DNA of 64,000 nt from Tetmemena sp. SeJ-2015. Taxonomy: Eukaryota; Ciliophora; Spirotrichea; Sporadotrichida; Oxytrichidae. Each line of letters begins with the position of its first letter. Position 1 is the first letter of the stretch. The notes under the pieces were generated by a model. That model was given only the letters and a program-made list of their open reading frames with translations, was not told where the DNA came from and did no database searches. Below are positions 1 through 9,600 of this stretch, in pieces. The DNA lies in the NCBI GenBank assembly GCA_027382625.1, contig JAJKFJ010021044.1, positions 124,001-188,000 on the forward strand. The letters run 5' to 3'. Made by a program: the position numbers and the translations under genes.

Positions 1-137
1 CTTCTTGTAGATCAAATAAGCAGCAGCAACAAAATATCGAATGTACATTTCAATGATTAGAATTCTACTCTAATTTCTATAATGATTAAAATTTATGAAA
101 TAGCCGTACAATTAGACTGCGTACTATTATTAAAATT

Positions 138-1589
138 ATGGTGATCACATTGGGCTGATCAAGAAAGTGAGGCTGACTGTGAAGCTGATAAAGAGTGAGA
201 ACTTCCTCCAACTCATCTCTTAAGAGGAAAAAAGAACGACTGCCCGCCTGGCTCATGACTCCTAGAAGCCCCGCTTCAACTCTACCTATTCAAACGGTAG
301 GAAGGTCTACAACGATCATCTCTTCTCAGAGGAGAGCAAGGGCGCAAGAACTTTTGGTTCTAGACCTAGCACAAACGCCAGAAGATACAACGACATCGAT
401 TTCAGTGAGAAGGATCCATCATCCATAAGAGAAGATATCGATCCCTCTCTGGCTCAAGGGTCAGTCCATGACTCTAAGAACAACATCGCTGAAGGCTAGG
501 ACTAGTTTGAAAACTCTAGCTCCCACATTCAGCAGAGAAACCTCCAAGAGGATTTTGAGAAAGCTCAGTCTCAATCTCAACTCAACCAGGAAGAAGAAGA
601 TCGTCTTGAAGATGATCTATGTCTAAATTATTTGATCAAAGAGGTCAGAGACTTGCTGATGAGCTTGATGAAGAGGAACTTGATGTCAAGGACCTACAAC
701 TCTTCCAGTCTAAAGAGGAGTAGAAGGCATCTAACAAGAGAATCATCTACTTGGACGCTGAGGAAGTCAAGAGACAGAAGCTACTTGATGAGTTTGATTT
801 TGAAGATCCCAACTTTGCAATACAAGAGGAGTCTGACGACGACTCAGACGATCAAGAGGAGTCCAAGAATGAGAAATCTGCAAAGCAGAGTCTTGAAGAC
901 CCTTTCATCACTGACTCAGCCCTCAAATTGATTTCTGAGAGAGCCCAGATGGACTCTAACCCTCCGAAGATATCTTCTGCTCAGTCTTTCAGATTTTTAC
1001 GAATAAAAAAAATTTGTCTGTCGTTTCTGGAATGGAGCCTTTTTACAATGAGTCTCCAGGTGATGGCACCCAAGATATTCTAGTAGGTCAATCATCTTCT
1101 GACTGGGCCTCGCAAGCTCTCGCTTAAAGTGAGATTGGCATGCATGCTGCTCAAGAACTGGATCATGGGGAGATCATGGATCTTGGAGGCGGAGAAGAAG
1201 GAGAAGATTACTTTGAAGTGGAGCCTCTTTCTTCGGAGTAAGAATCTACCCCAGCTGAGAGACTTATGTTCCTGGGCAACGTTTCCTTGCCTTCCTCAGC
1301 TCAGAATGAGCCACAGATTCCACTTTACTTTATAAGTCACTATTAAATATTGAAATCTTCTATTCCAGAGAAGAAGGGGAACAAGCTCAACGCTGAGATT
1401 GACAGACTGATCGACGATGTGTGGGCCATGAGACCTTTGAGACCTAGAGAGGGTGATCACTCTGAGAACGTCAACAGTGTGAACATGTTGAAGCAAGACT
1501 TCAAGATTGTGGACTTGATGCGCTCTCTCAACATGAATGTCAGTCCTCTGAAGACTGCCGCCAAAGAGAACCAAGCTCCCCTCCTTTGA
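138..1589 (+). CDS. acidic, low-complexity protein of unknown function
   Basis: I do not recognise this gene. Four IESs must be removed (listed separately); the result is one frame from ATG 138 to TGA 1587-1589, about 450 codons. The start is chosen because removal of the 142-161 IES links this ATG directly to the long frame. The product is polar and acidic with Asp/Glu/Ser-rich stretches around 750-900 and a Gly/Glu run near 1185-1205. The C-terminal third (from about 1370) looks more ordered, with amphipathic helices. There is no signal peptide and no membrane segment. It lies 114 bp upstream of the UFD2 gene on the same strand. The coding call is strong because four independent pointer removals agree; the function is unknown. 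Confidence 0.75.
142..161. other. IES, pointer TGATCA
   Basis: TGATCA is repeated at 142-147 and 156-161, a 14-nt excision. It sits 4 nt after the A of the ATG. Removal changes frame and connects the ATG to the long downstream reading frame. Confidence 0.85.
613..637. other. IES, pointer TGATC
   Basis: TGATC is repeated at 613-617 and 633-637, a 20-nt excision. It joins the upstream frame to the frame that continues from 638; unexcised, the downstream frame has TGA just upstream. Confidence 0.85.
996..1015. other. IES, pointer TTT, very short
   Basis: TTT at 996-998 and 1013-1015, a 17-nt excision containing a run of eight A. Removal joins two long open frames. A homopolymer sequencing slip is the alternative, but the excision matches the pattern of the other IESs in this gene. 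Confidence 0.6.
1317..1367. other. IES, pointer ATTCCA
   Basis: ATTCCA at 1317-1322 and 1362-1367, a 45-nt frame-neutral excision of AT-rich sequence inside a polar coding stretch. Confidence 0.75.
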
Positions 1590-1702
1590 GTTTTAATTTT
1601 GAATTCCTCATTTTGAGCCTAACTTTAAATCAATTTATAAACTGAAGAAATTTAACATTGACTTCTAATCTTCACACTTCATATTAACACTAAACTATTA
1701 AA

Positions 1703-4700
1703 ATGAGCCCTTATATTTAAGTGATGTATATATTTGCTTTCTCTATGAATACACCGGAGAGGGGAAACTTTTCTCTTTAAAGAACCTGGACGACATTCTG
1801 ATGAGCAGATTGGAAAAGAACAAAGATGAGAACAAACTCTCCTACTTGTACAAAAGCTACAGAAGACTCGAGTCTCACCTCTACGTTAAGGAGAAAATAG
1901 TAGAGCCCGAATAAGTTGCAGAGGCCAAGGAGCAAATTGTGTCTTACTTCAACACGTGTATCATGCTTCCAGAGACTTTCAATTTGACTAACAACATTGA
2001 GACTCTCTCTGATAAGTTAAGCCATTAATTCTCTGTTTATTCTTATTGAGAATAGATAATGATGGGCAAGGAGTTAACACGTATGATTACAATGCTATGA
2101 TTTAGAACATGATGCAGGGTGGAGGCATGCCTGGTTTCACCACTGAAAAACTCTCCTCTAACTTACATCTAATTGAATATATGCTCTATAAATTGCTAAC
2201 TAGGTGTTTGATATTACGACCATGCAAAATCAGCTATGTGATGCCCTTTAGAATGATGGGATTGCAGCAGATGACGAGTTCATGCAGGCTTTTGTAAGAG
2301 TTATGAGAGAAAATGATGATGTTGCGTACACGAAGAGTGTGTTTGAAGCCATCTTTTTGAAGATGCACATCAATCTCAACTCCATTAAGATTGAAAAGTT
2401 TAGGCAGGCTGAGGCACAACTAGAAATCATCAAGATCCTCTTTGAATATTGATAATGAGAAAAATACTCATTTATTTTGAGTTCAAAGAGGCATAAGAGG
2501 CGTTTGTCCAGAGTTCCACGTTTTTAAGAGAAGGCTTAAACGGAAATACTATTCAGACAGCCACTTTCTTAGGAAGATATCTTAGCTTCTCAAGTCTATT
2601 TACTGAGACAAAAGGATTCAAAGAATTAAAATTACTTTTCTTTTTATAATACTCGTTTAAGAATAGTACTTTAGAGGCATGGCTAAGAGTAGGCAGGCTG
2701 GTGTTATTAGGATGATCGATCAAGTTGCAGAATAACTTCATGGCTCCCACAAACTAATTTAAGAACTCTTGAACAAGCTTCTCAAGAACAAAGATTGCAA
2801 GGAGAGAGTGATGTAGTGGTTTAGATTGGCTGTCTGCCTAAATGCAGATAAGCAAAAGACGTTCAATTAAGTGCCAGTAGCTTCAGACGGATTCATATTG
2901 AACCTTTTGGATCTGCTTCTTTTTTATTTATAATTATGCTTTTGCTGTTCAGCAAGCCATTCACTAGCAAATTTTAAGACTATCACTCTCACTTCACAAA
3001 AGTAAACTGCTTCTATCTCATGGATGATAGGTTCTTGCTAGGTGCTTCCAAAATTAAAGTTTTATCTATCTCATAAGTTATAATAATCAAATTGAGAAGA
3101 TTAATTAGGAAGTGGTGCTTCTATTTTAGTAGAATTAGCTCCCCAACGAGCCTCATTTCAGTGGTATCACCATCTAGCCTTACATAAAGTCCTCATTGGA
3201 TGATTCTGATCAGAGTCTGAACTCTGAATATCCCTTCGTGGTGCAAGCTCCTAATTTCATAACTGAAATATTCTTCTTAACTCACTTGTCCATTAACTTT
3301 ATGGCTAAGAAGCTAGAGCAAATGTACAATGAAATTTTTGAAAAAATTAACAAAGCAGCAGACCATTAAAAACTTTTATCATTTCTTTAATAAATTAGCA
3401 GCGGCCTCAAAAGATTACCATACTTATGAGGAACTTATGGGCCAGAAAATGGGAATGGATGCGCATTTGATTGGCAAGAACACTCTCACCAATTTCAGAT
3501 CTCTCTTCACTTTCACTGGAGCTCTCTTTTAAGTCCTAACTACAGAGCTAAGACCCTCAAGTCTCACGGCAAAAACATTTGAGGATTTGGAAACTTTCCA
3601 AAATGTAGTTCTGTCTTATAGGCAAGAATAGAAATTAAAGAAGCTTGACCAGCAGCAGATATCAGATATTCCACTTGATTTAGCAGTGATGCCTATTCTA
3701 GTGTTGACTAATATGTCAAATCTTCCAGCTGTATTCAAGCAGAATGAACCAGAGACTTATTATGGCAAGGACCTCGACCTAAGCATTTAAGTGGCAACAA
3801 ATGTCCATACTATTGTCTCTCCCTTCATTAAAAATCCCCATGTTAAAGCTGAAATGATTACCTTCCTAGGCTTCCTAGTTCCTCAATCTATTCTGGATGA
3901 TAATGAACATTAGAATCCGCATAACTAAAATAGAGATAGAGAAGAAAAACTCTACCAGGACATCTTCTTTCAAAATATCTATGATTTTATGCTCTTTATT
4001 CTTATTATTCTTTAAGTGTCAGAGCTTGAGAGAATTGCTTTTAGAAGCTATAGTTCATGTATATATAGAAGCAGAGCGAACAGGTTACTATGAAAAAGCA
4101 TAGTTCAGATTCTTTTCCTCTATGGTAATGGAGTTCGTTTGGAGCGATAAATAATACAGAGATAGATTTATGTAGTTTGGAAAAGAGAGGCCTGGATTAT
4201 TTATTGAGTTCTGCAACTTTCTGATCAACGATGTGAATAATTTACTTTTCGAGGGACTGCTCGAACTTGAAGAAATAAGCCTCTACGAAAAGCTCAAAGT
4301 AATAAGAGTATTTATAAGACTTAGATTTTAAATATTATAGCTTCATCAAACGCCTGAGTTTAATGAGCTAGATTAGGAATAGAGGCAGACTTTGCTAGCT
4401 AAGTATTAAGAAAATGTTAGAAGGGCAAAGCCACACTTAAACTTGTCAAATATGGTTGTCAAGCTTTTGCAAAAGGTTACTGTGGATGTGAGGGAACCTT
4501 TCATCAAAGGATTAATTAAGAATGAATAAGTATATATTGATATCATCAGTGAGGAAATCGGGGAGCCTTTTGCAAATGCAGTCAACTTCTGTATTGATAG
4601 TCTTGTTTCGCAAAAGGGCTTGAAGTTGAAGGTCAACAATCCAGAGAGATTCAAGTTTGCCCCAAGAACACTCCTAGTCAATATTCTCATGATTTTAAAA

Positions 4701-5220
4701 AAAGATTTACCATATAAGTGTTGATGTACGCAAACATGAGTGAGGAGCCAATATTCTTGAAGAACGTAGTGAATGATTCAAGATCTTACAAAGATGAGAC
4801 TTTTGAGAAGGCTGTTAAAATCCTGCTTAATCCGAAGAAAGGCATATAAATGGATGCAATAAGAGTGGAGAAGTTTTAAAAGATGGTTCAAAGATTGAAA
4901 GAACTCAAATCGGAGATTGATGTTGAAGATGTAAGTTAGCATTTTATGATAATGTAATTAACTTCTGTTTTAGGGAATGTATGATGACGCACCTGAGGAT
5001 TTGCTTGATCCAATTATGAACACTTTGATGAAGGATCCCGTAGAACTCCCCTCATCTGGAAATATCATTGATATGATGACAATAAGTAACTCTTTCAAAT
5101 TTGTTCTAAAACATTTTAGAAAAACATATCATGAACGATCCTCATGATCCATTCAATAGATCAAGTCTCACGATTGAGTAAGAAAATAGCATTAATGTTT
5201 ATAAATAGCCAAATTTTTGA
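1703..5220 (+). CDS. UFD2: UFD2/UBE4-type ubiquitin conjugation factor E4 (U-box)
   Basis: E4 ubiquitin-chain elongation factor that acts with E1/E2/E3 on polyubiquitinated substrates. The core matches the Ufd2P family along its length: S-D-G-F-I-L-N-L near 2885-2910, [10 protein letters not shown] near 3255-3285, the NPH helical block near 3830, and a C-terminal U-box at about 5000-5180 with L-D-P-I-M, M-K-D-P-V and D-P-F-N-R. The start is ATG 1703, which becomes continuous with the core after removal of a 17-nt IES. At least nine IESs and several GT-AG introns interrupt it (introns at about 3077-3108, 4299-4341, 4932-4973 and 5084-5119). The protein stops soon after the U-box, so the usual terminal helix is short or altered. 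It converges on DOHH, whose stop is 120 bp away. Family call is confident. Confidence 0.93.
1712..1735. other. IES, pointer TATATTT
   Basis: TATATTT at 1712-1718 and 1729-1735, a 17-nt excision. It links ATG 1703 to the UFD2 frame; without it the conserved frame has no ATG. Confidence 0.8.
2011..2059. other. IES in UFD2, pointer GATAA
   Basis: GATAA at 2011-2015 and 2055-2059, a 44-nt excision. Removal restores the frame through T-L-S-D-N-D-G-Q. Confidence 0.87.
2158..2201. other. IES in UFD2, pointer CTAACT
   Basis: CTAACT at 2158-2163 and 2196-2201, a 38-nt excision. Removal restores the frame (S-S-N-Q-V-F-D-I). Confidence 0.87.
2441..2480. other. IES in UFD2, pointer TTTGA
   Basis: TTTGA at 2441-2445 and 2476-2480, a 35-nt excision. 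It removes an in-frame TGA (2451) and restores L-F-E-F-K-E-A. Confidence 0.88.
2621..2664. other. IES in UFD2, pointer AAGAAT
   Basis: AAGAAT at 2621-2626 and 2659-2664, a 38-nt excision. It reconnects the Ufd2P frame (G-F-K-E-Q-Y-F). Confidence 0.87.
2914..2941. other. IES in UFD2, pointer TGCTT
   Basis: TGCTT at 2914-2918 and 2937-2941, a 23-nt excision. Removal rebuilds the conserved N-L-L-D-L-L helix. Confidence 0.85.
3354..3402. other. IES in UFD2, pointer AGCAGC
   Basis: AGCAGC at 3354-3359 and 3397-3402, a 43-nt excision. It joins I-N-K-A-A to A-S-K-D-Y-H in frame. Confidence 0.88.
3990..4039. other. IES in UFD2, pointer TGCT
   Basis: TGCT at 3990-3993 and 4036-4039, a 46-nt excision. 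Removal restores the family pattern [13 protein letters not shown]. Confidence 0.88.
4690..4725. other. IES in UFD2, pointer TGAT
   Basis: TGAT at 4690-4693 and 4722-4725, a 32-nt excision removing an in-frame stop. ATG repeats at the same boundaries give an equally in-frame 35-nt alternative. Confidence 0.8.
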
Positions 5221-5339
5221 TCCAATAAAAATAAACCCAAATTTTTTTTCTCAATAATCCATTTTCATATGCTCTAGAAAGAGCTTCCTTAATAAACTTA
5301 TAAGCTACTGTTTGCTTAAAACTTTCCCTCTGTTGAATC

Positions 5340-6441
5340 TCATTCCTGAGCATTAATCTTATCTTCATACTCTTTGATTGCTCTTCTATTATCAATGTAG
5401 CTAAAGGCAACTTGACAAGACTCGTCAATTATTCTCTCTGGGTGATTCACAAATTTGCTGAGTCTGTCTTTGTCGTCAATCATATCTCCTAAACTTACTA
5501 AAACCTCATGTCTAACTATTGGTGCTTCTTCTTCATTCATAAGTTAAGTATAATTCACACATATAAAGTTAGAAGAAATATAAAATTGTCTACGCAATCA
5601 ATCAGATATGGCTCTGCAACATGGGACACATCTTCCATTTATGCCAGAATGAAGGCAACCTCATGCTTTAGCAGAGCACTACATTTCTTTGAGTTTTCTC
5701 TTGTGAGGCATTGGCACATAGCCAGAACTGCTTCCTCTGTATTTAACTCTCTTAATGTAAATAGTGCTCTGTAGCGTTCGAACAGATCAAAGTTTTCGTT
5801 ATCAAGTATTATAGACTGCAAGTGTTCTATGTCCTTATATTTTGGCTCTTTAATGAAGTTAAAGGGAGGTGCGGGATCATTAGTAGAAAATTTCAGCTTA
5901 CATTAAAACTAATTTAAAAATTTTATTATGAGAAGCTTTTGAAGATTGAGGCCTTCTGCCTTTCCATTTTCAGTGGCTTCTTTCCATTCCACAAGCTTGA
6001 TAGTGAGGAAGCAAGTTTCGTAAAGAATCTCTGATGGCTCATTTTCGAATCTCTTAAGTAGTTTAAGCGTATTTTCTGAATTTATATTGCCAAGTGCTTC
6101 CACTGCCTCATGGAGAACTATCTTGAAAAAAGAATAAAAAATCTAAAAATTAAATAAGTTATCTTGGGATAGTCTCCATCTAGGACCTTCTCAAGAAAGT
6201 CTTGTATTTTAGCGATATGTTCGGGTGACTTATCCATCTAGCCGAGGGCGTAGCAGATCTCATGCTTGAGAAGCTCACTTTCCTGTTCTATTTCGAAAGC
6301 TTTGAACAAAGCTTCAACTGACTCAATTGAGGCAACTGTACGTAGACACCACAGAGCAGAAGTTCTAGATGCAATTGGGGCCTGAGTGTCTTGGAGAGTA
6401 GCAGCATACTCAGGTACCTTGTCGTGATCAATGATTATCAT
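5340..6441 (-). CDS. DOHH: deoxyhypusine hydroxylase (HEAT-repeat di-iron enzyme)
   Basis: Catalyses the last step of hypusine formation on eIF5A. Two HEAT-repeat halves are visible, with the family's four His-Glu iron ligands: L-L-K-H-E near 6270, L-H-E-A-V-E near 6105, L-L-K-H-E near 5665 and V-R-H-E near 5515. The D-P-A-P-P linker lies near 5870. ATG at 6441; TGA complement at 5340-5342. TAA/TAG codons fall where the family has Gln (G-Q-M after the first H-E helix), which fixes the genetic code. Three IESs are resolved; none has GT-AG ends, so they cannot be introns. It is divergent from the GCP5-like gene across about 165 bp. Very confident. Confidence 0.95.
5535..5587. other. IES in DOHH, pointer ATT (plus strand)
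   Basis: ATT at 5535-5537 and 5585-5587, a 50-nt excision. Removal gives V-D-N-E-E-E-A-P, exactly the spacing of the DOHH repeat, and no GT-AG solution restores the frame. Confidence 0.85.
5895..5938. other. IES in DOHH, pointer AGCTT (plus strand)
   Basis: AGCTT at 5895-5899 and 5934-5938, a 39-nt frame-neutral excision just before the D-P-A-P-P linker. Confidence 0.75.
6119..6166. other. IES in DOHH, pointer TATCTTG (plus strand)
   Basis: TATCTTG at 6119-6125 and 6160-6166, a 41-nt excision. Removal gives D-Y-P-K-I-V-L-H-E-A, rebuilding the second His-Glu ligand. The insert lacks GT-AG ends. This is one of the cleanest IESs here. Confidence 0.93.
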
Positions 6442-6606
6442 CTTGCTATTAAGTTAACCTTTTGTGAATAGTATAAATACTATATGAGTCTAATAAATCT
6501 CCCATTTATTTAACACACAGCCAATCCTTTTAGAGCTTTTTATAGATCATTAATGAAAATACAATTAGAATAGTCAATTTAAATTTGAATAAGTAGTAAA
6601 TCTGTA

Positions 6607-9600
6607 ATGGCGGTCAGCAATTTCAAACTAATGCAGGATACTGTAGTGCAAACTGTAGTAGACTAACTTATAAGACATACTTGCAATCTAGAGGTAAGCA
6701 TTATTCCAATCACAGCTCAAAATTATATCTTCTCTCAGATTAAAATATTCTTTATCCTCCTGACTTTTAAATGACACATATTCTTGTATAGCCCTCTCAA
6801 ACTAACTTCCGCATCGCTGAAGATTTTGTGATGTCTAATTTCCAAGGCCACACTTACCAAGACACCAACGATAATGACGTGAAAAGATAACTGAAGAATC
6901 TCTTTGAAAAGCTTACGATTCAAAACCAGCCTGAGAAAGTGGAGCGGCTTTAATATCTGTACGAAGCCTTTCTTAAGCGGAGACTTAAATAAGCGCAAGG
7001 AGTGTGGGGGTATGGTTAAATTCATTTCTCTTTGCTTAGGCTGATTCTGCTTCTCCAAAATTCGCTCTCGAATCCTGACTCTATAACAGTTGTGACAGAA
7101 GATGGTGTGATGAAGCAGAAAAGAATTTACAAAACGAGGGAGGAACTGCAGGAGCTAGAGGAGAAACGAATGATAGAATTATTAAAAATAAGGACTGAAG
7201 AAGATGAAGTCATAGATAGCATAAGGGATGAGTGGTAAAGGGATTTAGAAGACGATTCTCAAGAACAGAGTTCAGAAGAGGAGGAGTAATCAGAAGAAGA
7301 GGAAGAAAGAGATGAATTGTATAAACAGGAAGCTGAAGACTAAAAATGAAAGAGTAAGAAGAATAATTAAAAGTAAATCAAAGGTGAAAATGAACAAGTT
7401 GATAGTGGATAATTCAATTTTGGAGGCAGATTGAAACCATAATACGAATACAAGAAAGTGGAAAAAGGAAGTATAGACTAAGCTTAGCTCTTCTTTGGAG
7501 GCCTCCCCATTTCCTAAATTAAAGCTCCAATCATCAAAACAGTGGAAAGTTAGTCGAAGAAAAGAAATGATAAAGTGAAAAAGCAAGTTAAGAAATTCAA
7601 TATGAACTCATTCTTAGATAAGTACTTATCGGAGTTATAACCAGCCCCAAATCCTTATTATGAATTCGTCAAACATAAAAATGAGATAAATGAGGCACAA
7701 ATTGAAAACGATCGCTAACAAAAGCTTAAGGAATTACTTGGTGTCAGAACCTTTGATCAAATTCAAATATAACTCTCTAAAAGAACACACTCAAGCGAAC
7801 TTACCTCAAATATTAATAAAATAGAAGGTTCTACTTAATAGTCCTACTTAAGTTCCTTCCTTGAGCATTTTAATTTATTTTTGGTGAAAAAATTGATAAT
7901 GATGCTTAGCCTTTAAATTTAATTAGAGATTTCACTAACAAGGGTGAAGACAGAGAACTTAAAGCCCACTGGAATTTCTAAACTGTAACAGAGAGGCAGA
8001 TAGTCTTAGATGTAATACTGATGCTTTAGCAGTTAGAATCTCCGACCTTTTAGATAAACAGAAAGTAAATATATTTTACTCAATTCTAATAACTAATTTT
8101 AGGAAGACAGTTCTTAATGGAGGTAAGCAGAAGTTTGAAAAGAGGCAGAATATCTAGTTGCTGCACCTATCTCCAATTATGTTGGATAACATGCTGAATG
8201 AATTTATTGAAATGGCCAACATCACGAAAGAAACTTTCGCTTATAATAGAGGACTTAAGAAGTATAGTTCTTATTTAATTTTTATTCCTAGCTTGGAATG
8301 GTGTTTGAGAGTTTCATTTTCTAAATGGAATTGATTTTCAGTCGGTTTGCAGCTGAGTTATAGGACCTCTAGTAGATAATCCTACTCTAATCAGGTTAAA
8401 TCTCAAAATAGTAGCTGAATCTAAGTGGGAGCGAGCTATCTTAAGTTCGGCAGTTTTTTCAATCAAAGGATAGAAATAATGAGCAAGTGAATTAAGATCC
8501 ATCAAATAGAGAAAAAGGTGGTATAGTGAAAGAGGAGGCTAATTTTGAATAGCCACTTACGCTCTTGGGTCTAAGAGAGGTGTTAAATCAATTTGTATTT
8601 GGGAAAATGAGGCTGCTGCATGCGGTATTAAAGAATGGAGTGATGGACTACCTAATTAATGAAGATGAGGAGAACTTAGCTATGAGACTTAACGATTTTA
8701 ACGACAGTGAAGGAAAAGATGTTTAATTTTGTATAAGGAGGAGAAAGCAAGGATGAAGCTAATGATGGAGAAGGATAAGCTAACTAAAATTAGGAAGATT
8801 GGGAGTTGGGCATGCCATAAATACAACCAGAGAAGATTAAGAGTGCTGATAGAGTCACATTCCTCCTAAACTATCTCTTCCACTCAATTTAAATTCACTA
8901 AAATAAATTTCAATCTCTACATAGTCGTTAAGAATAATTAGCTTCTACAAAAAATTGGAGATCTAGATGTACTTAAAGAGCTGTTCATTAGTACTACAAA
9001 ACCTTACATAGATATATAAGTAAGTTATAATTTTATAATTAAATTAATTAGATATAATGGCAGACTGGATTGATAAGGGAGAATTGAGGGACCCAAAGCA
9101 AGAATTTTTCATCAAAGCTAACCCTAAGATCTTTGAGAATCTTTAAATAATTTTCATATTAAAATTAAATGATGAATAACAACAACGAGGGATCGGGTGG
9201 ATAGAGTGGCAAAAATTAAAATTAAGATGGCAGAGTAGCTCAATCTTAAGTATAGTGGAAAGAGAGTTATATATTCAGGACTATAAATTTGAAGGAACTA
9301 GTTGGTCAAGGTAATTAAGGATTCAGTCCCTTCTTACAAGCTGCCGAACACCAGAAGATTGAAGTCTCAATACCCATCTTCTTTCACTTAAATTTCAATT
9401 GAAAGGAGTTTCTTATTAAATTCTTAAGACCTATGATGAAGGAGATACTTTCAATTGGAAAATCAATAAAGATTATGAAATATCTGGACAGGAATAATTC
9501 CTCAAAGTCTTAATAAGAGGAGCAAGTAAACTTTAAGCAAGTATATCTCGACAAGCTAAAACAAGAGCTATCAGTTTTAAAGTAAAGTAGTAGCTCATTT

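Noticed and set aside
990..1016. Frameshift at an eight-A run taken as a sequencing error
   Set aside because: A 17-nt TTT-flanked excision explains it as well and matches the three other IESs in the same gene; kept as an IES with reduced confidence.
5541..5584. GT-AG intron in DOHH instead of an IES
   Set aside because: No GT-AG pair restores the frame into E-E-A-P-I-V-R-H-E; the AAT/ATT pointer pair does so exactly.
6735..7058. Minus-strand ORF with hydrophobic stretch
   Set aside because: Antisense to the conserved N-terminus of the GCP5-like gene on the plus strand.
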